From Spiroplasma endosymbiont of Polydrusus cervinus (GTDB lineage Bacteria; Bacillota_I; Bacilli_A; Mycoplasmatales; Mycoplasmataceae), in contig NZ_OZ026469.1 of the NCBI RefSeq assembly GCF_964019755.1, positions 744,001-808,000 on the forward strand: a stretch of 64,000 nt of DNA, given 5' to 3'. The notes under the pieces were generated by a model. The model ran no database searches. It saw only the letters and a program-made list of their open reading frames with translations, and had not been told where the DNA came from. Position numbers and translations under genes: made by a program. Shown here piece after piece: positions 44,736 to 55,155 of this stretch (position 1 is its first letter; each line of letters starts with the position of its first letter).

Positions 44736-46326
44736 TGTAAATTGTAAATACCAAATCATAAAAAGTTAACTAAATTAATAGTTAACTTTTTTTAAGTTAC
44801 TTATATGAGGTTGAAATTATGCAAATAAAGCAATATTTAATTTTGCGGTCGTTAGTAAAAAGTATGGTAAAGATATTGTTATTAATATTGTCAATAAAAT
44901 TGCAAATGATATTAAAATTAAAAAGTAAAGAATAAATTATCCCGCGTAATTTACAATCTTCAATTAACTTTCAATTACTTCCAACTGGTGGTTGTTGTGG
45001 TTTGGGTTCTGGTTTATTACTCCCCGTTTTCACTATTATTTGGTTTTTCGCAACTAATTAATGATGTTGTACTTGTTGCTGTTAATCCGATTACCTCCTA
45101 AAATATTTAAAATGTTATAATTATTGCACATAAATTATAACATTTTAAATATTTTAGGAGGTAAAGTATGAAAATATGAAAGATTAGATTTTAATGAAAG
45201 AGTAAATTTGGAAAAATTAAAAGATAATGAATTATTTAAAAAGAAAAATGGAACAATTAATATTCGAAAAATTGCTAAGCAAATGAATAGAGATTATAGA
45301 ACTATTTGACAAGAGTTAAATATGTTTGATAATATTAATGATTATAATGCTGCAAAAGCACAAAAAATACATGATAAAAATAAAAAACAATGTCGTAAAT
45401 ATTCAATGTTAAATTCACAAGAATTAAGTCATTTTTCTAATGAATATAATAATTTTGGTCGTTCGCCACAAAATATTATTACTTCGTATGAATTACAATA
45501 TAATGTAAAATTTGGTGTATGTTTTAAAACAATGTATAAATATATTAAATTAGGTTATTTTAATTTAAAAAAAGAAATGTTATATTTTAAAAATAAAAAA
45601 AGAAAAACAAAAAATGGGGAACAAAATGATAATCGTGGAAAATTAATTAATATTAGAGATTATAAGCAATTTTTAAATGATTATGGAAATGATTTAAGTT
45701 TTAGTGTAATTTGAGAAATGGATACTCTTGATTGTGGTAATTTTTATTTGTTAGTTTTAGTAAATCGTAAATCAAAAATACTTTTTTTATCATATTTTAT
45801 TTAGTAAAAAGGCAAGTATTATATTAACAATTTTAATGAAAATGATTAAACAAATTGGTATTAGTAAATTTAGTTGTATTTTAACCGATAGAGGAAAAGA
45901 ATTTTATAGATGAAAATCAATAGAAAAACATTTTAAAATAAGAGTTTATTTTTGTGATCCTGGTAAACCTCGCCAGAAAGCATTAGTAGAAAGAATAAAT
46001 AGAGATATAAGGCGTTTATTGGCTCAAAATGAGCCATTAATTAATATTCGTAGTAGATTAAAATCTATTTTAGATATATTAAATACCACAATTATACCTT
46101 GCTTGGAAAATTTTACATCAAGACAATAATTTAAAAAAATTTTTTTAAATTAAATTAGTGTTTGTTAAGATTAGTAAAATTTATTTTTTGTTGTGTTTAA
46201 TTTTATAATTTTAAAAATAAATATTAAAAACAATATTTTTAATTTACTATTCTTTGTGATTATTGTTTTTTATTTTTAATTTGCTATAATTTTATTAACT
46301 TTTTATGATTTAGTTTTACAATATAC
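44736..46326 (+). mobile_element. IS30-type composite element, copy C (both ends present)
   Basis: The most complete copy: type A palindrome at the left end (44736-44800), phage-like ORF remnant, reversed lipoprotein remnant, fold-back hairpin (about 45102-45162), transposase pseudogene and type B end (about 46190-46326, finishing GTTTTACAATATAC). The left flank 44709-44735 holds an inverted scrap of the transposase (CATATTTTATTTAGT) joined to a type A end, as seen at the deletion junction of copy E, so insertions are nested here. Confidence 0.75.
45169..46129 (+). pseudogene. IS30-type transposase, copy C
   Basis: The best preserved coding region: HTH INIRKIAKQMNRDYR, DDE motifs WEMDTLDCGN, CILTDRGKEF and KALVERINRD. 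Defects: the start region (AGTATGAAAATATG) puts the ATG out of frame, TTTTTTT at about 45783 is one T longer than in copy B and shifts the frame, so it is not translatable as one protein. It ends SRQ-TAA at 46127. Confidence 0.8.
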
Positions 46327-46345
46327 AAAGATTTTAAATTTATGG

Positions 46346-46375
46346 TTGTTTTTTGAACAAATTTAATGTTATAAT
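46346..46375 (+). promoter_or_regulatory. Promoter of the tRNA pair
   Basis: TTGTTT, 18-bp spacer, TATAAT (46370-46375), 13 nt before the tRNA-Ile start. Confidence 0.5.
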
Positions 46376-46387
46376 TATTTAGGTTTT

Positions 46388-46464
<77 letters not shown>

Positions 46465-46481
46465 TTTTTTATACTATTTTT

Positions 46482-46557
46482 GGGCCCGTAGCTCAGCTGG
46501 GAGAGCACCTGCCTTGCACGCAGGGGGTCGACGGTTCGATCCCGTTCGGGTCCACCA
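46482..46557 (+). tRNA. tRNA-Ala (TGC)
   Basis: A 76-nt cloverleaf with acceptor GGGCCCG/CGGGTCC, anticodon loop TTGCACG, T-arm GGTTCGATCCC and encoded CCA end. It follows tRNA-Ile by 17 nt, so the two are probably co-transcribed. Confidence 0.95.
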
Positions 46558-46568
46558 TCTATAAAAGA

Positions 46569-46741
46569 AATATGTATATTGTAAAACTAAATCATAAAAA
46601 GTTAATAAAATTATAGCAAATTAAAAATAAAAAACAATAATCACAAAAAATAGTAAATTAAAAATATTGTTTTTAATATTTATTTTTAATTTGCTATAAT
46701 TTTATTAACTTTTTATGATTTAGTTTTACAATATACATATT
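46569..46741. repeat. Solo type B palindrome
   Basis: A 173-bp unit with outer arms of about 60 bp that are near-perfect complements (starting AAATATGTATATTGTAAAAC) around a 45-bp centre. It lies 12 bp after tRNA-Ala and ends at the stop of the next minus-strand gene, so it may terminate both. The arms equal the type B end of copy C. Confidence 0.88.
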
Positions 46742-47848
46742 TTATTCCACAATTGGGTCTAAATCCTCAATATCAAGAGCTCCTCTGAGTTTTTCTTTTT
46801 TAATATTTTTTTTCTCTAATTTTGCTTGCATTTTTGCTGCTTTTAATTCTTCTTTCATTAACCGCTTGGTTTCTTTTTTCGAAGTTTTAGCATTACGGTT
46901 AAAATCATTATCATTAACAAAATTAAAGAATTCATCATCATCAGCTACATTAATTGAGTTTGCCGCTTGTTGTGGTTGCTCCGTTTGTTGTTTTTGCTGA
47001 TTAAGAAAAACGGGATCTGTAACAAAAACTTGTTCATAATATGATTGATTATTTGGTGGTTGTTCCTGATTTCCTTGTTCATAACTTGAATAACTTGATC
47101 TTATCGGTTCCTCTGAACTCACCACTGAATTATTATTATATTGTTGTTCAACCATTGGTTCATCAAAAGGTACATTCCCTTGATTTTGGTTCATACCTGA
47201 CCCATAATTATATTCTTCCGTTGGGAACTGATTTATTTGTTCTTCATCCCTACGTTCTAAAAACCCATTATTTGCTTCTGGTGAAATGCTTGGTTCTTTT
47301 CTTAAGTCATTATTTTTTTTGGTATGCAAATCACTATTTGATTGAAAATTGTTATTAAAATGATCATGATAATTTGAATTATTATGGCCACAAGGACAAG
47401 CGCCACCACAATTATTATTTTGTGGTTCGTAGTAATTTGGATACATCCCTGGATACATCCCGCCTTGGCACATTCCATTTCCCATTGATGGATATGGTGG
47501 CATCATTGAATAAAATGGATATGGTGGCATCATTGGATAAAATGGATACGGTTTTGGCACTACTTGCTGAGCTGGAGCTGGTTGTTGAATAAAAAAGACT
47601 TGTGGTGAAGCACCATTAGTTGTCGGATGCGGGGTAATAATCTGTTGCGGATTGGTTGCATATTGAGGTGCCGAAGCCCCTGTTAAATAACTATTTGGAT
47701 AAGACGGAATCGGCGATAATGTTAAAGTGCTGATGAATACTTCTGCATCACGACGACTTCTAAAAAGTGCAACTTCACTATTAGTATCATGTGACTTTAC
47801 TAAATATCCTTCTTCATTTGGTAAGATATAAAAGCCATTATTATTCAT
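46742..47848 (-). CDS. Pro/Gln/Asn-rich hypothetical protein
   Basis: The 368-aa product has no signal peptide or TM segment. The N-terminal 45 residues form a small domain (GFYILPNEEGYLVKSHDT, RRDAEVFISTL). A Pro/Met/Tyr-rich repeat follows (PYPFYPMMPPYPFYSMM, residues about 100-125), a CGGACPCGHNN cluster, then Gln/Asn-rich linkers and a strongly charged C-terminal helix (KKETKRLMKEELKAAKM). The composition recalls cytoskeletal or adhesion-related proteins of Mollicutes, but no family is recognised. The 47849-48007 gap is AT-rich promoter-type sequence. Confidence 0.7.
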   Translation of the reverse strand: MNNNGFYILPNEEGYLVKSHDTNSEVALFRSRRDAEVFISTLTLSPIPSYPNSYLTGASAPQYATNPQQIITPHPTTNGASPQVFFIQQPAPAQQVVPKPYPFYPMMPPYPFYSMMPPYPSMGNGMCQGGMYPGMYPNYYEPQNNNCGGACPCGHNNSNYHDHFNNNFQSNSDLHTKKNNDLRKEPSISPEANNGFLERRDEEQINQFPTEEYNYGSGMNQNQGNVPFDEPMVEQQYNNNSVVSSEEPIRSSYSSYEQGNQEQPPNNQSYYEQVFVTDPVFLNQQKQQTEQPQQAANSINVADDDEFFNFVNDNDFNRNAKTSKKETKRLMKEELKAAKMQAKLEKKNIKKEKLRGALDIEDLDPIVE

Positions 47849-48007
47849 TTTTGCACCTCATTTGCCCGATTCTCTATCTAATTCTACTTGATACTATATA
47901 TTTTATCATAAAAAAAACAAAAAATATATAATATCATATTTATTTTTTAAAGGGAAGAAGTACACTTTAAAATTAATATTTAATTTAAATTACTGTTTAA
48001 TTTTTAA

Positions 48008-48346
48008 TTAAATTGAATCTAACGTTTCTAATCGTTCTAAAAATCTATTGATAGCTTTATTTTGATCCTGTTTTCATCATTGCAACGACGATATTCATTC
48101 AAATTTTCAACCATTACTTTCTAAAATTGATTGTCGTCAAATATCACAAGTCCGGTCTGCTGGTTTTGAATGATAAGTAGGACCATCACATTCAATTGCT
48201 AAAATAAAATTATTGGTTGTTTTATCTTTAATTCATAAGTCAATTGAAAAATCGGATTGCTTTACTTGTGGAATAATATCATATTTTTTATCATTTAAAT
48301 GTAATTTTAATTTATCATAAATTTCTCGTTCTAAAATACTATCCAT
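48008..48346 (-). pseudogene. C-terminal endonuclease-like domain of a lost helicase
   Basis: 112 codons from an ATG that has no Shine-Dalgarno and an in-frame stop just upstream. The sequence resembles the VSR/DUF559-like nuclease domain at the end of large superfamily-1 helicases: SDFSIDLWI, LAIECDGPTYHS (acidic pair E, D) and a final SLQWWKQDQ. The body of the gene is missing and a type A palindrome lies at the break. It could in principle be translated alone, but I regard it as a remnant. Confidence 0.6.
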
Positions 48347-48360
48347 TTGTTGATAATGAT

Positions 48361-48453
48361 TATTATCTGTAAATTGTAAATACTAAATCATAAAAAGTTA
48401 ACTAAACTAATAGTTAACTTTTTATGATTTAGTATTTACAATTTACAGATAAT
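48361..48453. repeat. Solo type A palindrome at the 3' end of truA
   Basis: A 93-bp palindrome (core 48366-48448). The truA reading frame runs into its right arm and stops at a TAA inside it (48429-48431), giving a C-terminus SVNCKY from palindrome sequence. The other side joins the helicase remnant. Confidence 0.88.
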
Positions 48454-49199
48454 CTTTTTTTAATATTTAATTTTTTTAAACATAAACCATATGGTTTTGC
48501 ACAGTATTTTGTTGTTCCCCCCGCTGGTGGATGTTTTAAAACCATTTTTAATTCCATTAAACTAACTTGTCCTCAATAACATGCCAAAATATTTTGTGTT
48601 AACATCCTAATTTGATAACGAATAAAACTTGGTCCCACAAAATGAATTTCTATTTTTTTGGCTCTATTTCGTTTAACTCAAATTTTTTTAATTGTTCGTT
48701 GCGTTGCAATATTTTCGTCCGCTTTAACACTGGTAAAAAAAGAAAAATTATGAGTCCCAACAAAAACTTGACTAATTTTATGCAATTTTTTCACATCTAG
48801 CAAACGATCAACTTTTAATTCATAACGATGATTAAAAAGATCATATGTTCGATCATTAATCGTATAAACATATTCTTTGACTTTGGCTGTCCGAACACTA
48901 AAATTCTCGGAAACAACTTGGTATTTTTTAATATTAATATTTGGTGGTAAACTTTTACCAACTATCTTAATAAAAAAACCTAAATGACGTGGTTGAAACG
49001 GTAGCTTCACTAATACCTTTTGATCACAAGCATGAACCCCTGCGTCGGTTTTACTAGCTCCTAAGGTTCAAATTTTTTGCTGACAAATGCCAAAAAATGC
49101 TTTCTCTAATTCAAATTGAATTGTTCGAGCATTTTTTTGTTTAACTCAACCGCTATAATCATAACCATCATATTCAATACTTAATAATAAATATAACAT
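48429..49199 (-). CDS. truA: tRNA pseudouridine(38-40) synthase TruA
   Basis: 256 aa. Catalytic Asp in SKTDAGVHA (about residue 52), substrate region VGTHNFSFFTS, and FVGPSFIRYQIRMLT near the C-terminus. ATG at 49199 after AGGATGATA, overlapping the ecfT stop. The last six residues come from a type A palindrome, so the native C-terminus has been replaced, but the catalytic body is intact. Confidence 0.92.
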
Positions 49200-50164
49200 T
49201 ATCATCCTAAAACAAATTCATCAATATGAAGAATCCGAATACGTAAAAATCCTGTTGAAATTTTGCCAAATGTTCAACCACTTGGTCCTCAATGTCAAAC
49301 TTCATAAAAGGTTTCATATTGACCCATTGTTACTGATTGCGCAATAATAACACTGGCAATCCCAACCCCAAAAATAAATAATAAGATATCCGTAAAATGA
49401 ATGCGATAATGACGATACCGTGTTCGTTTCGCCTGGGGGTCATATCCTCGAGCATCCATTGCATAAGCTAAATCTTCTGCTTTTTGAAAGGCTGATACTA
49501 ATAATGGAATAATCAAAGCTGTTGTTGATTTAATTTTGTCTTTAAAGTGTCCATTCTTAAAATCAACTCCTCGTGAAGCTTGGGCCTTCATAATTCGTCC
49601 TGCTTCTTCAATTAATGTTGGGATCATACGTAAAGCAATTGAAATAATTGTTGATAAAATATGAACTGGGAAGCGCACTAATTTTAACGGACTTAATAAA
49701 TCTTCTAAGGCTAATGTTAAATCCAATGGGCGGGTTGTAGCAGTTAAAATTGTCGTAATTAAAATCATTAAATAAATCCGACACGCCATATAAAGGGCAT
49801 TAAAAAAGGCTTTTTCGGAAAAAGCAAATCAACTTTTCCCCCCAGCGGCAACTGGGCCAGTTGCCGCTGCTTTGCCCCCTCAATGTCAACCAATAAAACC
49901 ATCCGTGACTAAAAAACAATTAATTAATAATAAAATAATAAACATAAATAAAATTGGTTTTAACAATGCTCGTAATAATCTTGGTCGTAATTTCGCTAAA
50001 AAGAACAAAATAAAAATCGTTACCCCTAAAATAGCATAACCAGTAAAACCAGTTGAAAAAAAGATTGATACCATTAATGATAACAACATAAATAATTTTA
50101 CCCGTGGATCCATTCTATGAATTGGGGAATTATAAGCAATATAACGTCCAAATGATAAGCGCAT
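49199..50164 (-). CDS. ecfT: ECF transporter T component
   Basis: The 321-aa membrane scaffold of the energy-coupling-factor transporter. About six hydrophobic segments; two coupling motifs, AQASRG and AMDARG, in the cytoplasmic region between helices. It starts 4 nt after ecfA2 and is coupled to truA. It works with S components for vitamins, which are not in the window. Several Trp are TGA. Confidence 0.92.
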
Positions 50165-50168
50165 CTTT

Positions 50169-51086
50169 TTATCCCTTTCTTTTTTGTTTTTTATGGTGAA
50201 TAATTTCTTTTGCTAATTGATCAATATTTCGAATATTAACATCCGTTAAATCAAGCCCTTTTTCTTGTAATTGATAAATTAAATTATAAATCTTCGGTGG
50301 TTCAATTAAAAGGGTTTGTAATAAATCTTTATCTTTGAAAATTTCAAAAGACGTTCCGACTTTTAAAACACGGCCTTCTTTTAAGGCAATAACCTCATCA
50401 GCAATTTCTAAGACATGATCCATATTATGCGTTACTAAAATAATTCGTTTATTTTGTTCTTTATTAATTTGGGAAAACAAATTAATAAAGTCTTCTTCCC
50501 CCTCGGGATCTAGCCCCGCTGTTGGTTCATCTAAAATTAAAGTATTACCCTCCATTGCTAAAATCCCAGCAATAGCAACGCGGCGCTTTTGTCCTCCCGA
50601 TAAGTCAAACGGTGAGCGTTCTAAATAACTTAATGGTAAGCCAACCATTGTTATATATTTTTTGGCGTTTTCTCGAGCCACTTCTTTACTTTCACCCAAA
50701 TGAACTGGACCAAACATAATATCTTTTTCAATTGTTTCTTCAAATAATTGATATTCCGGAAACTGAAACACTAGTCCAATTGATTTTCGTAATTGTTTAA
50801 TATTCTTAATCCGTTTTTGCTTTGCGGTAATAATAAAACCATTCGCATCAACAACGCCTGTTGTGGGAATTAATAATCCATTAATATGTTGAATTAATGT
50901 TGATTTACCACTTCCCGTTGACCCAATGATAGCGGTAATTTTCCCTGGTTTAATAACCACATTAATGTCTTGTAACGAGACATATTCGTATGGCGTTTTG
51001 GGCGCATAAACATAAGAGACATCAGTGAAAGTAATATCAACATTTTGTAACGCTTCAATTTTAGGTTTATTTTTTACTTTTGACAT
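50169..51086 (-). CDS. ecfA2: ECF transporter ATPase A2
   Basis: 305 aa. Walker [10 protein letters not shown] at about 56, Q-loop [10 protein letters not shown], signature LSGGQKRR, Walker [17 protein letters not shown]-loop VTHN. The FQFPEYQLF segment fits ecfA2. It overlaps ecfA1 by 13 nt. Confidence 0.92.
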   Translation of the reverse strand: MSKVKNKPKIEALQNVDITFTDVSYVYAPKTPYEYVSLQDINVVIKPGKITAIIGSTGSGKSTLIQHINGLLIPTTGVVDANGFIITAKQKRIKNIKQLRKSIGLVFQFPEYQLFEETIEKDIMFGPVHLGESKEVARENAKKYITMVGLPLSYLERSPFDLSGGQKRRVAIAGILAMEGNTLILDEPTAGLDPEGEEDFINLFSQINKEQNKRIILVTHNMDHVLEIADEVIALKEGRVLKVGTSFEIFKDKDLLQTLLIEPPKIYNLIYQLQEKGLDLTDVNIRNIDQLAKEIIHHKKQKRKG

Positions 51087-51931
51087 ATTTCATCCACCAA
51101 TTCTCTAAGATCTAGTGTATTTTTTACTTCTAATCCATTTGTTCGTAAACTATCAACGACACGTGAGACAAAGGGAACATCTAAATGAATTGATTTTAAA
51201 AACTCTTCATCATATAAAATTTCATGTGGTTTACCACATTTGACGATTTGTCCTTTGTTCATCACAATGACCTTATCAGCATTTAAAATTTCATCCATAT
51301 CATGGGTAATTGAAATAATTGTTTTTTCCCGCGATTCTTTTAAATCAACCATAATTTGTTTAATTTCTTTGCGTCCCTTTGGATCTAACATACTTGTTGC
51401 TTCATCAAAAATAATAATATCTGGGGCTAAAGCTAATGCCGAAGCAATTGCTACCCGTTGTTTTTGTCCTCCCGACAGCATTAAGGGTTCATGGTCAAGA
51501 AAATTACTCATATCAACTTTGGCGGCCGCTTTATCAATAATTGCTTGCATATCTTTTTGGGGAATTTGACGATTTTCCAAACCAAAAGCAATATCATCCC
51601 GAACTGTTGACCCAATAAACTGATTATCCGGATTTTGAAAGACAATTCCTAAAAATTTACGAATTCCAGTAATTGTTGATGAATGAACTTCATTACCAAA
51701 AACTTCAATCTTCCCTTTTTGTGGTCGTAAAACCCCAATAATAATTTTACTAATCGTTGATTTTCCACTCCCATTATGACCAATGATTGTAACATACTCC
51801 CCACATTTAATTTCAAAACTAACTCCGTCAACCGCATTAGGGTGATTTTCACGGTAGCGAAATTCAACATCAGTTAATTTTAATGAAATATCATTTAGTT
51901 TTTTTAACTTTACAGTAGTTTTCTTTGCCAT
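51074..51931 (-). CDS. ecfA1: ECF transporter ATPase A1
   Basis: 285 aa. Walker [10 protein letters not shown] at about 52, [11 protein letters not shown] (the ecfA1-type Q-loop), [32 protein letters not shown]. It is the first gene of the ecfA1-ecfA2-ecfT-truA operon, the usual Firmicutes order. Confidence 0.93.
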   Translation of the reverse strand: MAKKTTVKLKKLNDISLKLTDVEFRYRENHPNAVDGVSFEIKCGEYVTIIGHNGSGKSTISKIIIGVLRPQKGKIEVFGNEVHSSTITGIRKFLGIVFQNPDNQFIGSTVRDDIAFGLENRQIPQKDMQAIIDKAAAKVDMSNFLDHEPLMLSGGQKQRVAIASALALAPDIIIFDEATSMLDPKGRKEIKQIMVDLKESREKTIISITHDMDEILNADKVIVMNKGQIVKCGKPHEILYDEEFLKSIHLDVPFVSRVVDSLRTNGLEVKNTLDLRELVDEICQK

Positions 51932-52089
51932 CTTTTCTCATCCTTAATGTTTTTACATAATAGTTTAATTATATACTTAATATTTAAAAAATATTAATTG
52001 AAATTTTATCTTTCCAATCTATCTTTAATTATATATAAAAATTATAAATACACAAATAATTAATTGGTTTTTTCCAAATTATCTGAGCT

Positions 52090-55050
52090 TTATCAATAGC
52101 CCCCATCACTATACGGATTATCATCTAAATCAATATTTTGAACATAAACATCCCGTAGTTTTGCACCATTTTGGGGACCAATAATCCCGTTTTCTTCTAA
52201 CGCATCAATTAAACGACTAGCTCGATTATAACCAATTGAAAATTTTCTTTGAATCAACGATGTTGAAGCCTTCTGATTTAAAATAACAAATCGTTTCACT
52301 TCTGGATACAAACTGTCAATATTATCGCTTTCATTGTTGCTACCACCATCACTATTGATTTCAATATTTAAAAACTCTTCATCATAATCAGGTTCTTGTT
52401 GCTCCCGTCAGAAATTAACTAACCGTTGAATTTCATCAGCGGAAATAAATGCCCCTTGTGCCCGAGTTGGAATATTTTGTCCCGCTAGTGCATATAACAT
52501 ATCACCATAACCAATTAGTTTTTCAGCGCCCCCTTGGTCTAAAATTGTCCGTGAATCAATCGCTGAAGTAACCAAAAAGGAAATTCGCGAAGGAATATTT
52601 GTTTTAATTACCCCAGTAATAACATCCGTTGATGGTCGTTGCGTTGCAATCACCATGTGAATTCCAGCTGCACGCGCTGCTAATTGGGTAATTCGCATAA
52701 TTGAGTCTTCAATATCTTTCCCCGCTGTCATCATTAAATCAGCTAATTCATAAATCACTACCACAACATATGGTAACCGATCTTTCTCTGAAACTTTTTT
52801 ATTAAATGTTTCAATATTTCGAACACCGTGTTCAGATAGCATACTATAACGACGTTCCATTTCCGCAATGATTCTTTTTAAAGCTGAATTTGCTAAATTG
52901 GTATCAGTAATAACAGAAGCTAATAAATGCGGTAAATTATTATAAACTGCTAACTCAACTTGTTTTGGGTCAATTAATAATAATTTCACTTCTGATGGTT
53001 TTGTTCTTAAGATTAATGACGATAAAATGGTATTAATGCAAACTGACTTTCCACTTCCAGTTGAACCAGCAACTAATAAATGGGGCATTTTATCTAATTC
53101 AACAAAAATAATTTCACCATTGACACTGCTACCAATTCCAACTAATAATTTACATTCTTGTTTTTCTAATGGTAAGCATTCCATAATTTCGCGTAAAGTT
53201 ACCTTATTACTAATTTCATTAGCGATTTCAATTCCAACGGCTGATTTCCCTTGAATTGGAGCTTCAATCCGCACATTTTGTGTGGCTAAAGCATATTTTA
53301 GATCATTCTCTAAATTCATAATTTTATTAACTTTTACCCCTGGTTGCATTTGTACTTCAAACTTGGTAATTGTTGGACCAATATTAATTCCTTGCACACT
53401 AGCAGCAATATTAAATTTTTGAAAAACTTGATTAAGTTTAACGGCTTTCTTTTGCGCAGCAAGTTTATTTCGTTCATTATTTCGCCGATTATCTTCCTTC
53501 GGATTTAATAAACCTAAATTAGGTAATTTATAATGTGGATTATTAAAAGAACTACGGCGTGGCCCGGGCTGACTAAATTTCTTATTAACTTCAATTGATT
53601 TTGGCTTCGCAACACGGTGCGGTGGTTGATACGGCATTTCAAAATGTTGTTGATTCATTACTAGTGGTTCATAACTAGGGTAATACTCCTCTTGATTACT
53701 CTGGCGATGATAAATTCCCGCATTAGGTTCAATTGGTTCATATTGTTCTAATGGCGGTGAATCATATTCTTCGGTGGGAAAATGTTCATCATAAAATGAT
53801 ATTTGTTTTAAAGGACCTGGATTATCATTACGGTTAATTTTCCCAAAAGGTGTAATATCAGTTGCCGAATTTAACTTATTACGAGCAGCATAAATATTAA
53901 CATTTTTGCCATACGGCGACCCATAAACTGGTAAATCATCAATATTTTTATTAAGATAAGCATTATTATTGCTCCGACGATTACGTGGCTGAATGTATTG
54001 ATCTGGTATTAATTGCATTTTTACGCAATGCGGCGGTTGAGAAGGCTGCGGTGCTTGTGGAGGAAGGGGTGGATAATCATTAAAAGGTTCTTTGTGCCCT
54101 ATTGGTCCTGGATCAGGGGGGGTTTTATTATCAAAACGAACATAATTTTGTTTTGTTTTTTTCTTCCCAACGAAATCATCCGCGATTAAATCATCAATTA
54201 AATGTTGATCATGTAACGCGGTATATGATGGCATTTGAATTGTAATATCAGAGGATTCTGTTGTATGCATTACTTGGCGCACGAAAAACAATTCTTCATC
54301 GGGAATATTATAAGCTTGGTAGATATTTTGTTTTTGACGACGATTCGCTGACAAATGTAACACACAAATCCCTTGTTGTTGTCGTTCATTTTTTGCTAAA
54401 AACATCCCAATCGCTGTTCCTGTTATTACTCAACTTCCTCATAATAGAAAAACTGATAAACACAAAATTAACGATCCAAAAATAGTTGTATAACTAGCAA
54501 TTCCGGCTAAAAAGTTTCCAATCATTCCGCCACCAGCGTATAAAGTAATTCAAGCGCCATTAAAGCCAACAAAAATAATCAGATGGGTTGGATTAGAAGT
54601 AAAAATGGAAGCATCTTGTCAACGTTCAAGATAGTTATTCATAACATTTAAAAAAACACCGAGATGAAAATACGCCATTTGGCCAATAGCATATTGATAA
54701 ATCAGTAACACACTGCTAACTAATCAGCACGATAAAATAATAAAAGTTATGACCATACAAATGACACGGGCTTTTAAGCAAATACGAACGCCAATAAAAA
54801 TCGTAATTCCTAAGATTAAGCATACTAAATACATCAAATACTTAAATCAACCAAAAGCAAAAGTAAATAAAACATCGTCAATAAATTGCCCAATTAAAGT
54901 AATGCGCCCTACTGCAAGAATAGTAAAAAACATCACTAATAATGCCCCAATTACTGACCCGATGGAATCATTACGACGCTGCTTTTTTTTGACTTTTAAG
55001 ATTGCAGTTTTCTCATTCTGATCATTTATCAACTGATCATTCTTTTCCAT
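52090..55050 (-). CDS. ftsK: DNA translocase FtsK/SpoIIIE
   Basis: 986 aa. Four or five TM segments in the first 200 residues, a long Pro/Asn-rich linker (to about 530), then the motor: [14 protein letters not shown] (Walker A), [24 protein letters not shown] (Walker B), [17 protein letters not shown]. The C-terminal winged-helix gamma domain ([17 protein letters not shown]) reads polar chromosome motifs. ATG after AGGAGGGCTGC; it ends in a TGA-coded Trp. It moves the terminus region into daughter cells at division. Confidence 0.93.
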
Positions 55051-55155
55051 AGTGCATGCAGCCCTCCTAAAATTCTAAATATTTAGAAATTACTTTAAAT
55101 ATTACCATACATTTAAAAGTTTCAAATATTTATCTACTATAAATATATCATAAAA

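Noticed and set aside
45169-46129. Functional transposase in copy C
   Set aside because: The ATG is out of frame and an extra T at about 45783 shifts the DDE domain.
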